Notes under the pieces: model-generated
What the model saw: only the letters and a program-made list of their open reading frames with translations
Told to the model about the DNA's origin: nothing
The model's database searches: none
Shown: one piece after another, positions 10,293 through 20,189 of the stretch
Position numbering within the stretch: the first letter of the stretch is position 1
How the letters are laid out: each line of letters opens with the position of its first letter
Made by a program: the position numbers and the translations under genes
Assembly (NCBI GenBank): GCA_914767885.1
Contig: CAJZBQ010000024.1
Location: forward strand, 496,001-560,000
DNA from: Blepharisma stoltei
Taxonomy: Eukaryota > Ciliophora > Heterotrichea > Heterotrichida > Blepharismidae
Direction: 5' to 3'
Length of the DNA: 64,000 nt

Positions 10293-12095
10293 TTATTGAT
10301 CTAGCCATCTTATTCTACTTCCGAAATTTCATTCTCCTTTTCTAGTTTCTCCATTTTGGTTTGTGATACATCCGACTCCATGCTGCTTTCCATTACACCA
10401 GCTCCCTTCATATTTTTTCCCACTTGGCCAAGAAATTGTTCCTTGGCCTTGTTTTTTATCCATAAAAAATTCCCCTTCATAAACTTTTCCGTTTGGCCAT
10501 TCAAATTTGCCATATCCATGCATTTTATTGTCAATCCAACTACCTGTGTACATTTTTCCATCAAACCATTTATAAATTCCTTCACCTTCAATATTATTTT
10601 TACGAAATTGTCCTATATAAGTGCTTCCATCAATCCAAGAAATATTTCCATAACCTTGCTTATAGCCATGCTTAAATTCGCCATTATAATCGGTCCCATC
10701 TTCACATTTTTCTTTACCATGCCCATGCTGCTTGTCTTTTCTTCAATAACCTTAAACTTAAACTACTTAGAGAAGTCCTTTGGAAGTCAGCAGGCCACTA
10801 CTAATCTCTGCAATTCTTCACTCCTTGTTGCCATTCTGGACATGGTCTTCCAATGTGTTGGTCCTCACGTACGAGAGCTTGCGCTCGCTACCTGAGAGTC
10901 AGAGACACTGAGCCACTGGACTATATGCCAACGGGTTTGCCTTCAGAAAATTCGCAAAAAGAGTTTTATGGATTTTCGACCAAAATGGAAAAGGAGTCCA
11001 GGACATAAAACTTTGTATAGCGCTGGGGATTTCCCCAATTGGCCAAGTGACATCCTCTGCCCTGCAGGGTCTTCCCTTTACAACTCCAGCTAACAATATC
11101 CCAACGGGGCAAAATCTAGACCTGCGGTTGGCTTGAAAATGCCCTCTACCGAACCTAGTAAAACTTGGCCAGATAAAAATTTCTGGATGCTGTCCTCACT
11201 TCCACAAGTCCCCATCTCCAAATGAGCCTACCAGCTAAGTTTTAAGAGGGCATGTCAACCGTCACGCAATTGTAATGTATATGTCTTTTCTTCAATAACC
11301 TTCATATGTATTTCCACTAGCAGTTACCAGAATACCCCATCCTTGTTTTTTCCCATCAATAAAATTGCCTAATTCCCTCTTTTAAATTATTACAAAATAC
11401 TGCTCCAATTTAAGGAGGCTAATTTTTTTTTAAAAAAAATATATTTATTTAATTTTTTATTAATAATATTTTGAATTTTAATATAAAGAATTAATTCAAA
11501 AATTTATCAATTCAGTGTGTCAACTAATTAAATAGCATTCTACTTTCATTCCTAGATTAAATTAGATCAAAGTTATCTATATAAAAATAAGTATTTAAAA
11601 TATAAGAATTTTGTTCCAATTTAAAGTGGCTTAATTTACCTAAAAAAATTATATATTTGTTCCAAAATAAGAGAGGAGCAAGTAGTAATCTTGAGAAGAG
11701 TGAATAACTCTGGCATTTCCATTTAGTACCCCATTTTCTCAGTGACCTTCAATTAAGCTTTTATCCGGCAAAGCCATTATGCCGCGGCCATTAGGGATAT
11801 TTTTAGAGAGTTCTCCGATATAAACTGACCCATCTTTCAGCTTGATTTTCTTTCATTCTCTAATGTTGGGAGGCTCTGATGAAAAATTGAATGGGGGAAG
11901 AGAGTTTACGGTAGATAAAACTTCTTGGGAGATAGGAAGATCACCAAAATTTCCTGAAAAAGGAAGAATTAGATCTATAGTAACTTCTGCAGTTGGAGGT
12001 TCTTGATTTTTAAGCTTGCGTTTACCTAGGCTATCAATTTCAACATCTAAACCTTTAAACTGATCACCAACGCACTTGCAATTCATGCTGCCCAT
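10293..12095 (-). CDS. MORN-repeat protein with acylatable N-terminus
   Basis: Membrane- or cytoskeleton-associated scaffold. Begins MGSMNCKC (possible myristoylation/palmitoylation), followed by an unstructured ~75 residues and then MORN repeats of the form Y-x-G-x-W/F-x-x-G-x-x-x-G-x-G (GSVYIGEL..PNGRG, NTYEGYW, TDYNGEF..KQGYG, STYIGQF..IEGEG, KMYTGSW..MHGYG, KVYEGEF..KQGQG, KKYEGSW..QHGVG). UGA encodes the Trp of several repeats. Two inserts break it: an AT-rich TA-bounded element (11370-11687) and a SINE-like element (10754-11281). Removing the SINE with one direct repeat joins YEGYWRKD|KQHGHG in frame. The AT-rich junction is one nucleotide out of phase with a simple TA join, so its exact boundary is unsolved. 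Stop TAA at 10293-10295. Confidence 0.82.
10754..11281 (+). mobile_element. SINE-like insertion with 21-bp perfect direct repeats
   Basis: A ~528-bp GC-richer insert flanked by identical 21-bp copies beginning TGTCTTTTCTTCAATAACC (10733-10753 and 11282-11302). This is the longest perfect target-site duplication in the window and shows a recent insertion. The right end GTCACGCAATTGTAATG resembles the CGCCATTTTAATAT tail of other copies. The duplication contains a TA. Confidence 0.88.
11370..11687 (-). mobile_element. Second-family MITE inside the MORN gene
   Basis: AT-rich element with TTTGTTCCAATTTAAAGTGG followed 40-50 bp later by TTTGTTCCAAAATAAGAG near its right end, mirroring 5587-5887. 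Left end GCCTAATTCCCTCTTTT, right end GAGGAGCAAGTAG. Excision boundary not resolved (see the MORN gene). Confidence 0.55.
11853..12095 (-). other. N-terminal exon portion of the MORN gene
   Basis: Start-proximal coding segment: MGSMNCKC, then a Pro/Ser/Leu-rich linker. Reading continues through a UGA (Trp) into the first MORN repeats before the AT-rich insert at 11687. Confidence 0.6.
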
Positions 12096-12329
12096 TTTTT
12101 CTCAAAATTTCTTAAATCCAAACTTATGTATTGAAGTTAAATTTAGATATAAATATAAATAAAACTGGTTTGCGTTTTATTATTAAATTGATATATATTA
12201 GGATTTATGCAATTTCATTTCTATTATTTTTGAATTTTCCTTTTAATATATAAATTAAGTTTAATTTCAAATCTTTTTTGATTCTTTTGATATTTTGTAA
12301 TGATTTTATATTCTCTTAAATCATACAGA

Positions 12330-12625
12330 TGAAATCATTTGTAGGTCCCCAGAACCTTAAGGAAAGAAGCAGATACTGCTGTATATATCCAAAAGGTTTA
12401 GTGCCTTATCATTTGACAACGTCTGACGTTGTGAAGCGCTCCAGATTTTTTTTTCCTTTCAGAAGAGGTGGCAGAGAATTTCAAATAGGACTCATCATTT
12501 GATAAATTAACTTGACACACGCCAAGCCTACCCAGTCCACTCTACTTCAATGCAGTTTAGGAGGATATAGCAGAGGGATCATTTTATTGCCACTATCGTC
12601 CCAGATAAATAAGATTAAATGAATG
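12330..12625. mobile_element. GC-richer repeat-like block, intergenic
   Basis: Contrasts with the AT-rich flanks and holds no long frame. Contains a CATTTTATTGCC motif like the termini of other SINE-like copies. No clear target-site duplication, so the class is tentative. The rest of 12096-13340 is AT-rich with nothing recognised. Confidence 0.35.
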
Positions 12626-13344
12626 TCTTTTCTTGAATAAAAAGCTGCCAATAATTTAAGTTACCTAAGTAAAGATATTTTATTAATTTTTAATTAGAAT
12701 GACTTCATATGTAGTCTTTCGCAAATTTCAGAGAGTCTTGAATGAACATATGAAATCTTTACAAGCTATATAATCATTTATACAAAACTCTTTAGATTAG
12801 TTCATTTTCAAATAATTTCTTTATATTATTTGTTTTACACTTTGCAGCCTGCTTAAATCATACTATGAAAACAGAAAAATCGTTTATCATATGTAAATTT
12901 GATAAAACAAAGGATTTTTGTTTCACAGCTTTATTGATTTTCATTTTTATTTAATTAAATTCAAATAAAATGGATTAAAAAATTATGACTTTTTGCGTTA
13001 GATTGCCATTTATAAATTTATTGATTATTCTTAAGTCTTAGTTAAATAATTGGAAAAAAAATTATAGCTTTAGGTTAAATATTTTGGTATGTCTCGATCT
13101 ACTTAATATTAACAAAACGTTATTATTAATTTCAACTAATTAATTTTATCATAGATCTTAAATATAATACTTAAAATAAATACCATTTTTCAGACAAATA
13201 TAATTAAAAAAAAAATAACTATATACCAAAAATTTCCAATTCTGTTATTGGTTTCATCTCTAATAATAAAATTAAAAGGTCTGATAAAAAAGTCACACAA
13301 ATTTGTCTAAATACATCTCTTAAACTTATTAAAGGTCTTAGCTG

Positions 13345-13924
13345 CTTGCCTGTTAATAACGCTGTCACCAAAGATCCCTAGGGTATTAATCTTCTTTGCA
13401 ACGACGACAGGGAGAACTTGTTTGGGTTAATGATTCACCTTACTCAAGCACCACCTTTCCTCTTATTTGCCACCTAACTCCATCGCACCTGTAGAAATAG
13501 GGTTCTGTGTCTCCATCTCCTCTTTGCCTTGCCGACTCCAGTGTTGAGAGGGAAGGCTATGGACTTTACGATTGCTGCTTGGTTACATGAAGATTGTCCA
13601 CACAAAAAAATCCCAAAAAATTAAATTTCTTATCGTCTTTCGTAAAAAGGAAAAATATAAAGCCCGAGGAGTAACTCTTAGTTTCACACTAGGAAATTGC
13701 CCAAATGGTCTAGTCGTTGCCTGTAGACGCTGCTGAGCTTCCTATTTCAAACTCTGAACCCTCCTTGCCCTCGAGGTAAAATCCAATCCTAAAAGCGCTC
13801 AGTGCATACCCGAATTGTTTACCTAGCATAGCTGTCCATTTCTGGGTTGGCAAAACCTTGCTAGATATAAATAATGGGCTTGGTGCTGCATGCTGAGAGT
13901 AATACCAGGGCCGAAACGCCATTT
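13345..13924 (+). mobile_element. SINE-like repeat sharing sequence with 50858-51364
   Basis: GC-richer block ending CGAAACGCCATTTTATTT. Its 13600-13890 part aligns with 51070-51350 (GTAACTC..AGTTTCACACTAGG, GTTTACCTAGCAT, GCAAAACCTTGC). Intergenic, just upstream of the amidohydrolase-like gene; left boundary approximate. Confidence 0.65.
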
Positions 13925-14049
13925 TATTTATCCTCTAAATTCATCTCAAAATTTAATTTTTGCTCGGATATTAATACCAAGATTGTTCTTATCAAAGTAA
14001 TTTTATTCAAGAATAAAGTAAAACTTCATAAGTTTCATAATATTTAATA

Positions 14050-17000
14050 ATGGGAAAAAAAGCTTTTATTAGCAGACATATAGTTGCATTTACCAATTCA
14101 GCAAATCGATCTCATAAACCAATATTTGGGATAATTTTGGTTTTAGATGAGATAATTTTTGATGTAATTCCTTTGGATAAAAACAGAAATAAAATGGCAG
14201 GCTGATGGAAAAAGGACTCCGCACTCACTTCTATGGAGCAGATAGGGCCAATCCTGATGAAGTTGAAAGCATTGCTCTACACTTTTGAAGCAGGACTTCA
14301 AGTTTGGAGATGCCTTTCCGAATAGGGAAGTTTTATTTCTCCCCTAGCGTTTGCATGTCCCTCCTATAGATCCTCCTAGATGGAATAGACAGGCTTTGCC
14401 TCCTACTTATTCTTTGTCTATAGGACTAACGGGTATCCATAAAATGTGACTCTAACCTAGAGAGCTAAGCTTTAGACTAAAGCTAGTTTACACCAGATAG
14501 TCAGGCAAGTGGTCAATCCGCTTTTGGCCTAATAGCACTTATCTTAACTTAAATTTTGGATAAAGAAATTTCAGTAACTACTATAATTGAAAAATATTAT
14601 GACTGAAATCCTGTTAATTGTGAAGATTTATATATTTCTCCTGGAATAATTGATTTAAATGTTCGTAGAGAATGGGAAGATTACACTCATTTAACTAAAG
14701 CAGCAGCATCAGGAGGTGTAACTTTGCTATTGGAAGAAGTTGGCTATTATGTTAACCAACCTTCATCAGGAGAGCTTTATTGCGATGTTGGCAGTATAGC
14801 CACATTAGAGGCGACAAATGCTGAGCGATTATCGACTCTTCCAGCGCAAGGCGTTTTTGGAGTAAAGGGCTATCTTTTTCCTCCTAGCTCTGCAATCCAA
14901 TCTGTTCCTCAAGATTTAAATGCATTTTTGTCTGAAATAGAGGAAAGCCAGCTAGCTTTATTCATTGATCCTACTTGACCGAACCCAAGAATGCTTTATA
15001 ATGCGTCTCCTAACAGATTGACTTCACTGGAAGAAAGGTTTGAATCCAAGAGCATTGACTCAACTAAATCACTCAATAATAAAAGTCTTTTTATTATCAT
15101 TTGCTGCACATATTTCTTACTGTGGTAGGGATGTGGAAAATTTTCCCACATGTCAAAAAAAATTCCGTATGTGAAGTCTTAAATAAATGCAGGCTTCACA
15201 TGTGGAATATTTTTTGGGTTGTGAGGAAATTTCCCTCATGCCTTGTACAGTAAGAAATATATGCAACAGATTATATTAGATTTATATTAAAATTAAAAAT
15301 ATTTAATTAGAGAGAATAAAATAAAATCAAATATTCCTTTAAAATGTAAAATTTTTTCCATCAGTAAAAATATCAAAAATTATAAATTCAAATAAGCCTT
15401 TGCTTATTGAAATTATTAATAAAATATTTAATAGGCAATCTTTTATAAATTAAGAGGAGTAAGTCTTTTGCAGCCGCGTTCCCTGATACAATTGAATCTG
15501 ACAGCTCAGGTGAAGAGCAGCCTGAAGAAAATCCAGCTAAATTTAAAAGGCAAAATAATAAAGCAAAAACTTTAAAACCTGTCATAAATCAGTCGATTTC
15601 TCCAGATAGTCTAGTCGAAAAAGATGTGGAGTATGTAAGATATTTACCAATTCCGATTATCCCTGAAGAAGAAGATGATGACATTAAACCCAATGCAAAT
15701 TGGTTTAATAGGAGAAATAGTCGCACGATCTTTGACGATTTAAATAAAAGAATTAGAGAAAGCCAAGCAAATATTGAAAACCTGAGCAAGGCTGAACAAT
15801 CTACTTACGAGCATTCTGGCTCAACTAGCTATTCCTCTCCTTCTATATCTCCTTCTGCACATGAAGGGTTTTGTGAATTATTATTGAAAAATGAAGTTCC
15901 TATCCAAGAATCATAGACATTAAAATGGCGGCACGTGTCAAGCTGCCCTCTTGGCATAACAATCCAGATCCTATGGCCACGGTGAACTGGGATGCACTCC
16001 GAGTCAAGAATATGGTGCAGGCTCAAGAGATGTGCAACCGAGTAGGCTTTGGCTGCTTTCCTGTGTGTGCTCATCAACGTTCTTTTAGATCAGAGGGCAC
16101 ATGGGTATTCCTCTACCGAGAAATTGGGGGTTTCGATCCAGGCCACAGTAGCCTTTTCCCTGTAGCTGTTGAAGAAAGCACCTTGCAGACTCCAAGGATT
16201 CTTGGGATCAAGCTAATTAAAGCGCTGCGGAAATTCATAAGCCGCTCAAGACTGAAGCTGCAAGGAAAAGACAGAAGGTACGGAAGCGGCATCCAACTTG
16301 GGGGGAACGACCCTCTCGGCTGAAGTTGAAAAGCGGAAAGCCTCCCATATGGGAGGTCTTTAGTGACTGCTCCGCCAATATGGTTAACGCTCTATTTTAA
16401 TAGCCTAAAAAAACCTAATCAAGAATCTGATTCAAATCCTTCAATTGCTCCAACCTCAAAACCTGCAAATGTATATCAAGCAAGAATATCTAAATTCAGG
16501 CCTCCCATATTATCAATAAAAACTGAAGAAAAAAGCTCCAAAGAGCGCATTTACTTGTATCATCTTGCAAATTTTCCTGACAATTGGGAAATAAGTGGAG
16601 TCGAAAAAATTATCCAAAGCATGAAAAAGTCTACATGCAGAATCCACATTACTAATTTATCATCTGCCGCTGCACTCAATAGAGTTAGACAAGCAAAAGA
16701 AGAGTTCAAAAACTTGACATGCGAAATATCTGCAACTTCTTTATGCTTTACAAGTGCGTCAATAAAAGATGGAGATACAAGGTTCAAGAATGCACCTCCA
16801 ATTAGGACTCAGACTAATTTAATGCTATTGTGGGACTTATTGAAAATGAAAGGAATTGATTCCATTGCATCCAGCCATGCTTCTATTAAGCCAGAATTAA
16901 AAGCATTAGACTCAGGAAATTTCCAAAAAGCATTGAATGGGATATGCTCATTAGGGTTTGCTTTGCAGGCTGTATGGACAATGCTGAACGCTCCTGCAAA

Positions 17001-17307
17001 TTCTATGTCGCAGCTTGAGCATTATATTGTGAGACTAGCTAAATGATTCAGCCTGCATCCTGCAAAAATATTGAATATTAGTGACAGTAGAGGGAGCATT
17101 GAGAAAGGAAAAATCGCTGATTTGCTGATATGGGATCCATATAGTAGAGCAACAATAAGTGATGTCCATTCGCAGTATCCTGAAGTTTCGCCATTTATAG
17201 GAATGGACTTTATGGGAAAAATACAGAGCGTTTATGTGAGAGGTAAATGCGCTTTTCATGATGGGGTGTTTAAAGCAAAAGGAAAAAAGGTTATGAAATC
17301 AATCTAA
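14050..17307 (+). CDS. Amidohydrolase-like protein (allantoinase/dihydropyrimidinase-related), probable pseudoenzyme
   Basis: Cyclic amidohydrolase fold resembling allantoinase, dihydroorotase and CRMP-type proteins. ATG 14050 leads a beta-rich N-terminus. The strand that normally reads GxIDxHxH is here ISPGIIDLNVR, lacking both histidines. HITNLSS replaces the usual HxSS motif and SSHAS replaces the usual SDHAP, so the metal/acid residues look degraded. PPIRTQTNLMLLW and the C-terminal PAKILNI..GSIEKGKIADLLIWDP are well kept. A Ser/Glu/Asp-rich insertion lies in the middle. Three inserts interrupt it: 14182-14554 (SINE-like), 15077-15461 (IES) and 15913-16413 (SINE-like); each removal restores frame. 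UGA=Trp at 14602, 14977 and 17044. Stop TAA 17305-17307. Confidence 0.78.
14182..14554 (-). mobile_element. SINE-like insertion, TTTGGATAAA direct repeats
   Basis: A ~373-bp insert between TTTGGATAAA (14172-14181) and TTTGGATAAA (14555-14564). Starts AACAGAAATAAAATGGCAGG, the AAAATGGC terminus common to this class. Removal gives PLDK|EISVTT in frame. Confidence 0.82.
15077..15461. mobile_element. IES with internal hairpin element in the amidohydrolase gene
   Basis: TA-bounded insert. Joining AAT|AAG gives KSLNK-SFAAAFPD in frame. Contains an inverted repeat of 23 bp (15101-15123 versus 15247-15269, ACATATTTCTTACTGT/ACAGTAAGAAATATAT) around further internal inverted repeats. The right end is GGAGTAAG. 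Confidence 0.7.
15913..16413 (-). mobile_element. SINE-like insertion with imperfect 14-bp direct repeats
   Basis: Flanked by CCTATCCAAGAATC (15899-15912) and CCTAATCAAGAATC (16414-16427), both encoding P-x-Q-E-S, so removal is seamless. The ~501-bp insert starts with ACATTAAAATGGCGGCACG and is homologous along its length to 23191-23732. Confidence 0.84.
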
Positions 17308-17665
17308 TGAGAAAGAATTAGATAGAATAATAAATAATATTAGGAAGCAATTTAGCTTTTTCAATCATTTTGTTATGAAATTAATTTTTTGAAACAGAAA
17401 CTACAGTAAAAATTTTATGAATAATTAAATTCCAGCAAAATTAATTGAAATCCTATCTCTCCTTCAAATTTGTAAATATCGAAATAAAAATTAATCTTAT
17501 TTATAAAGCTTATATTTAAGCCAAATTTTTAATATAGTAGTAGTTTTTTAATATTTTGCTCGTTAATATAGAGGAGTAAGTGAGGAAAATTATATCTCAC
17601 TTAAGATTGATTGCTCTATCTGGGATGCCAAATAACTTATGCAAACTTCTATTTGTGCATCACCT

Positions 17666-17960
17666 TACTTATTTCCACCCTCTCTGTGAGTGAGCAAAAC
17701 ATTATATTTTTGGAAAAAATCCTCATTGAGTGGTATATAAAAGTTTTATAAAAAAATTATAATATATAAATGATATTTATTGTAATAAAATCTCTAGCTA
17801 TTCCTGTATTTTCAACAATTAGCTTTTTAAAACATTAATTTTACAAATTGATTAATAATTTTTAGCTTCCAATTTTGCAAAATAGAAACTTTTAAATTAT
17901 AAAAAATAGCCCCCTCGTGAAGGAGCGAAATTTTTTGCCCACTCACAGATGAGGGAGTTA
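17666..17960 (+). mobile_element. Decayed MITE, CTCCGTGAGCGAAC family, intergenic
   Basis: Starts TTACTTATTTCCACCCTCTC and ends AGATGAGGGAGTTA. Core ATAAAATCTCTAGCTATTCC is diverged. The remaining 17308-17665 is AT-rich, apart from a GAGGAGTAAG stub at 17571. Confidence 0.65.
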
Positions 17961-17984
17961 GTTATTTAGTGTTTAACGTGTCGT

Positions 17985-18290
17985 TTGGTTTCCAATGATA
18001 TTATTTCAACCTATCCTTTTAACTTCGAGCCCTTGACGCCGCCATTCTTTACCCATATTTTTATATAAGAAACAACAGATAGCGATCTTAACGCTCATAC
18101 CACTTGCTGGCCACTAGACATCACAGGATGGGTTGCCTAGCTCTGTGCCTTATTACTGCTACGAAGGTTCTATCTAAAGTTTCCCTCCCAAGTGTTGGCA
18201 GTAAAAATCCTATTCAACGTCAGCCGCCCCAACCTATATGCTAGAGTGTTCCTAGACTACTGGAGAAGAACCACTCAAAACTGAACCCAA
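17985..18290. mobile_element. GC-richer repeat-like block, intergenic
   Basis: GC-richer than its flanks, no open frame, contains CGCCGCCATTC and other blocks typical of the SINE-like class. No duplication located. Confidence 0.35.
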
Positions 18291-18329
18291 TAATAATATA
18301 GCTAGAAATAGAAAAATTCAAGAAGAGAC

Positions 18330-18941
18330 TTATTTCGATGCTATTTTATTATTATCATCTACTTGCGCATCATCTGTTGGGCAATCATCATCGCACTCGT
18401 TCTGTATTACATTTTCTCTTATATCTAAATCAGAAACTATATCAGCTTCTTTATAGCATCTGAAATATTCAGATACCATTAAGTCAGGGTCTAACAGCTC
18501 TATCTGCATTGTATCAATTGTTTTTGTGTCTTCTTTACACTTTTTACCTACACTCATTAGTGTGTCTTCTCTGGATCTTTTGCCAAATACTGGAGTCATT
18601 AACAGAGAAAAGCTCTCTTCTAATCCTGTTTGCTCAAAACTCAGATTTTTTTTGACTGAGGAGTCTAAGATACTTGCCTGAGAAGATTGAGCTGTATAGC
18701 AAATGTGTGGGCTTGGCGTCCCTGGAACAAATAAATCCTTTTTGGAAGTCAAGTTTTTTGAACTGTGTTCTAGGTGTTCTTCAAGATCCCGCGCTGAGGA
18801 TAAAGAAACTGCTCTTGTGGTTACATTGGATTCTAATAAGCGATATGCTTTAAACATTGGCTTTCTGTAATGAGTTTCAGATGCTCTGGGTCCTTTCTGC
18901 TTTTGTGGCAAATTGGTGCAATCTTTGAGTGCATGTGACAT
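18330..18941 (-). CDS. Hypothetical protein, 203 residues
   Basis: Uninterrupted frame from ATG 18941 to TAA 18330. Ser/Thr/Lys-rich N-terminal half, a KRSRED patch, and an acidic C-terminus (ECDDDCPTDDAQVDDNN). No domain recognised; low complexity suggests an intrinsically disordered regulatory protein. Intact, unlike most neighbours, with no UGA codons needed. About 490 bp of AT-rich DNA separate it from the next gene upstream in coordinates. Confidence 0.6.
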   Translation of the reverse strand: MSHALKDCTNLPQKQKGPRASETHYRKPMFKAYRLLESNVTTRAVSLSSARDLEEHLEHSSKNLTSKKDLFVPGTPSPHICYTAQSSQASILDSSVKKNLSFEQTGLEESFSLLMTPVFGKRSREDTLMSVGKKCKEDTKTIDTMQIELLDPDLMVSEYFRCYKEADIVSDLDIRENVIQNECDDDCPTDDAQVDDNNKIASK

Positions 18942-19433
18942 TTATTTATATAGTGAGATATCATATTTGGTTATAGCTAAATCTTACTACACTTACCTTG
19001 ATTAGAGAGCAGAAGCCATTTAAAAAATAGGAAAATAAACTCTCGCTAGTTAGGAAAAATTTTAGTTAATTCTACTAATATTTTAAACAGCTCAATTCCT
19101 AAAGCATAAATATTATAAATATTATAAATTGAAATAATTCTCCTTTTCAAATTTTGAATATTTAAATTCGAAAATTTGTTTTTAATATTTAATAAAAAAT
19201 TTAAATCACCTCAGTATCAAGCAAAATAAATCTTCTATCCAATAGGATTAGTAGATTTTAAAAATAAAATTAAGCCAAAAATTTGAATAATGTGACTAAA
19301 TTGAATTTAATCTAAAATGTCAAAAATAAAACTTGATGATATAGTAAACTTCAGGTTTAAAGTTCGAGTTAAAGCAAGTTTGATTATAAGGCAATACAAA
19401 TTTAATAATCACTAAAATAATTATTAGCCTTAG
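18942..19433. other. Intergenic, nothing recognised
   Basis: AT-rich DNA without open frames or recognised repeats between two minus-strand genes. Confidence 0.5.
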
Positions 19434-20097
19434 CTATACACTAGTTTGTTTTCGGTATCTTCTGTACCAATCCTACTTTTAAAAAATGGCAAATGGTGAA
19501 TAGGTCTAGGGTAATTTGTGTGAGCTGATATCAGCCCCAAGTAGTGGATGCCATTCTTTTAGAAGTCTGGGTGACCTAGCCTGGCCAGGAAACCATGACA
19601 GGCTTTTTATCCCGTCCCAAGACGACGAAATCCAAAGCGCAGAGTTGGTTTGCACTTCTGGAAAGCAATATGTCTCTATAAAAGCAAGGTAGTTCAAAAT
19701 TAGGCTTTGGGCACTTCCCTGTGCTCTAGCATATCAGAAGTAAGAGAGTTCGTGCCATATAGCTAGGCCCAAGCATTTTCAGGTGAGTCTCCCAGAGAGG
19801 CTGGTGACGTCGACAATAAAAGGGGCTGGTGTGTGACATCAGACTTAGGGCTACCTTGGGCCTGAAGCCGGCTAGTACGGAAAAATGCTGAAATATGCGC
19901 ACCCGTTATAATTAAACTAATCTTAATATGTACCAAATTCTTGTCTTTGTTTCATCAATACTTTTTAAAGCGGTAGAAAACCTTCTTGAAATATAAAGCA
20001 TATTTTGGTTGACTGGCTGGAGTACAATTGGTTTATATATTGTACTCCTCTTAACAATTCTCACCTCTTTATCTCGTGAACTGTGTGCACACCCCAT
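19434..20097 (-). CDS. Small putatively acylated basic protein
   Basis: ATG 20097 starts MGCAHSS, a good myristoylation/palmitoylation N-terminus, followed by a basic stretch with no domain recognised. A SINE-like element (19471-19928) with TGTACCAA direct repeats lies near the 3' end. Removing it gives TRIWY|RRYRKQTSV and a TAG stop at 19434-19436, about 66 residues in total. Without removal the frame would end in TAA inside the element's flank. The join is inferred. Confidence 0.5.
19471..19928. mobile_element. SINE-like insertion, TGTACCAA direct repeats
   Basis: A ~458-bp GC-richer insert between TGTACCAA at 19463-19470 and 19929-19936. Contains AAAAAATGGCAAATGG near its left end, matching the class terminus. 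Confidence 0.68.
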
Positions 20098-20189
20098 TAG
20101 AATATTAATTTAAATTTTGAGGATTTAACGAATTTAATCCATAAATTGCAAAAATGAAAGGAAAATTATCATTTTATAACTAAAATACC

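Noticed and set aside
10356-10895. Plus-strand frame of 179 codons
   Set aside because: Antisense to MORN repeats that match the family strongly.
11370-11687. Simple TA-to-TA excision in the minus-strand MORN gene
   Set aside because: Both possible TA joins put a TAG in frame. The element is real, but the exact junction could not be solved, so no join was claimed.
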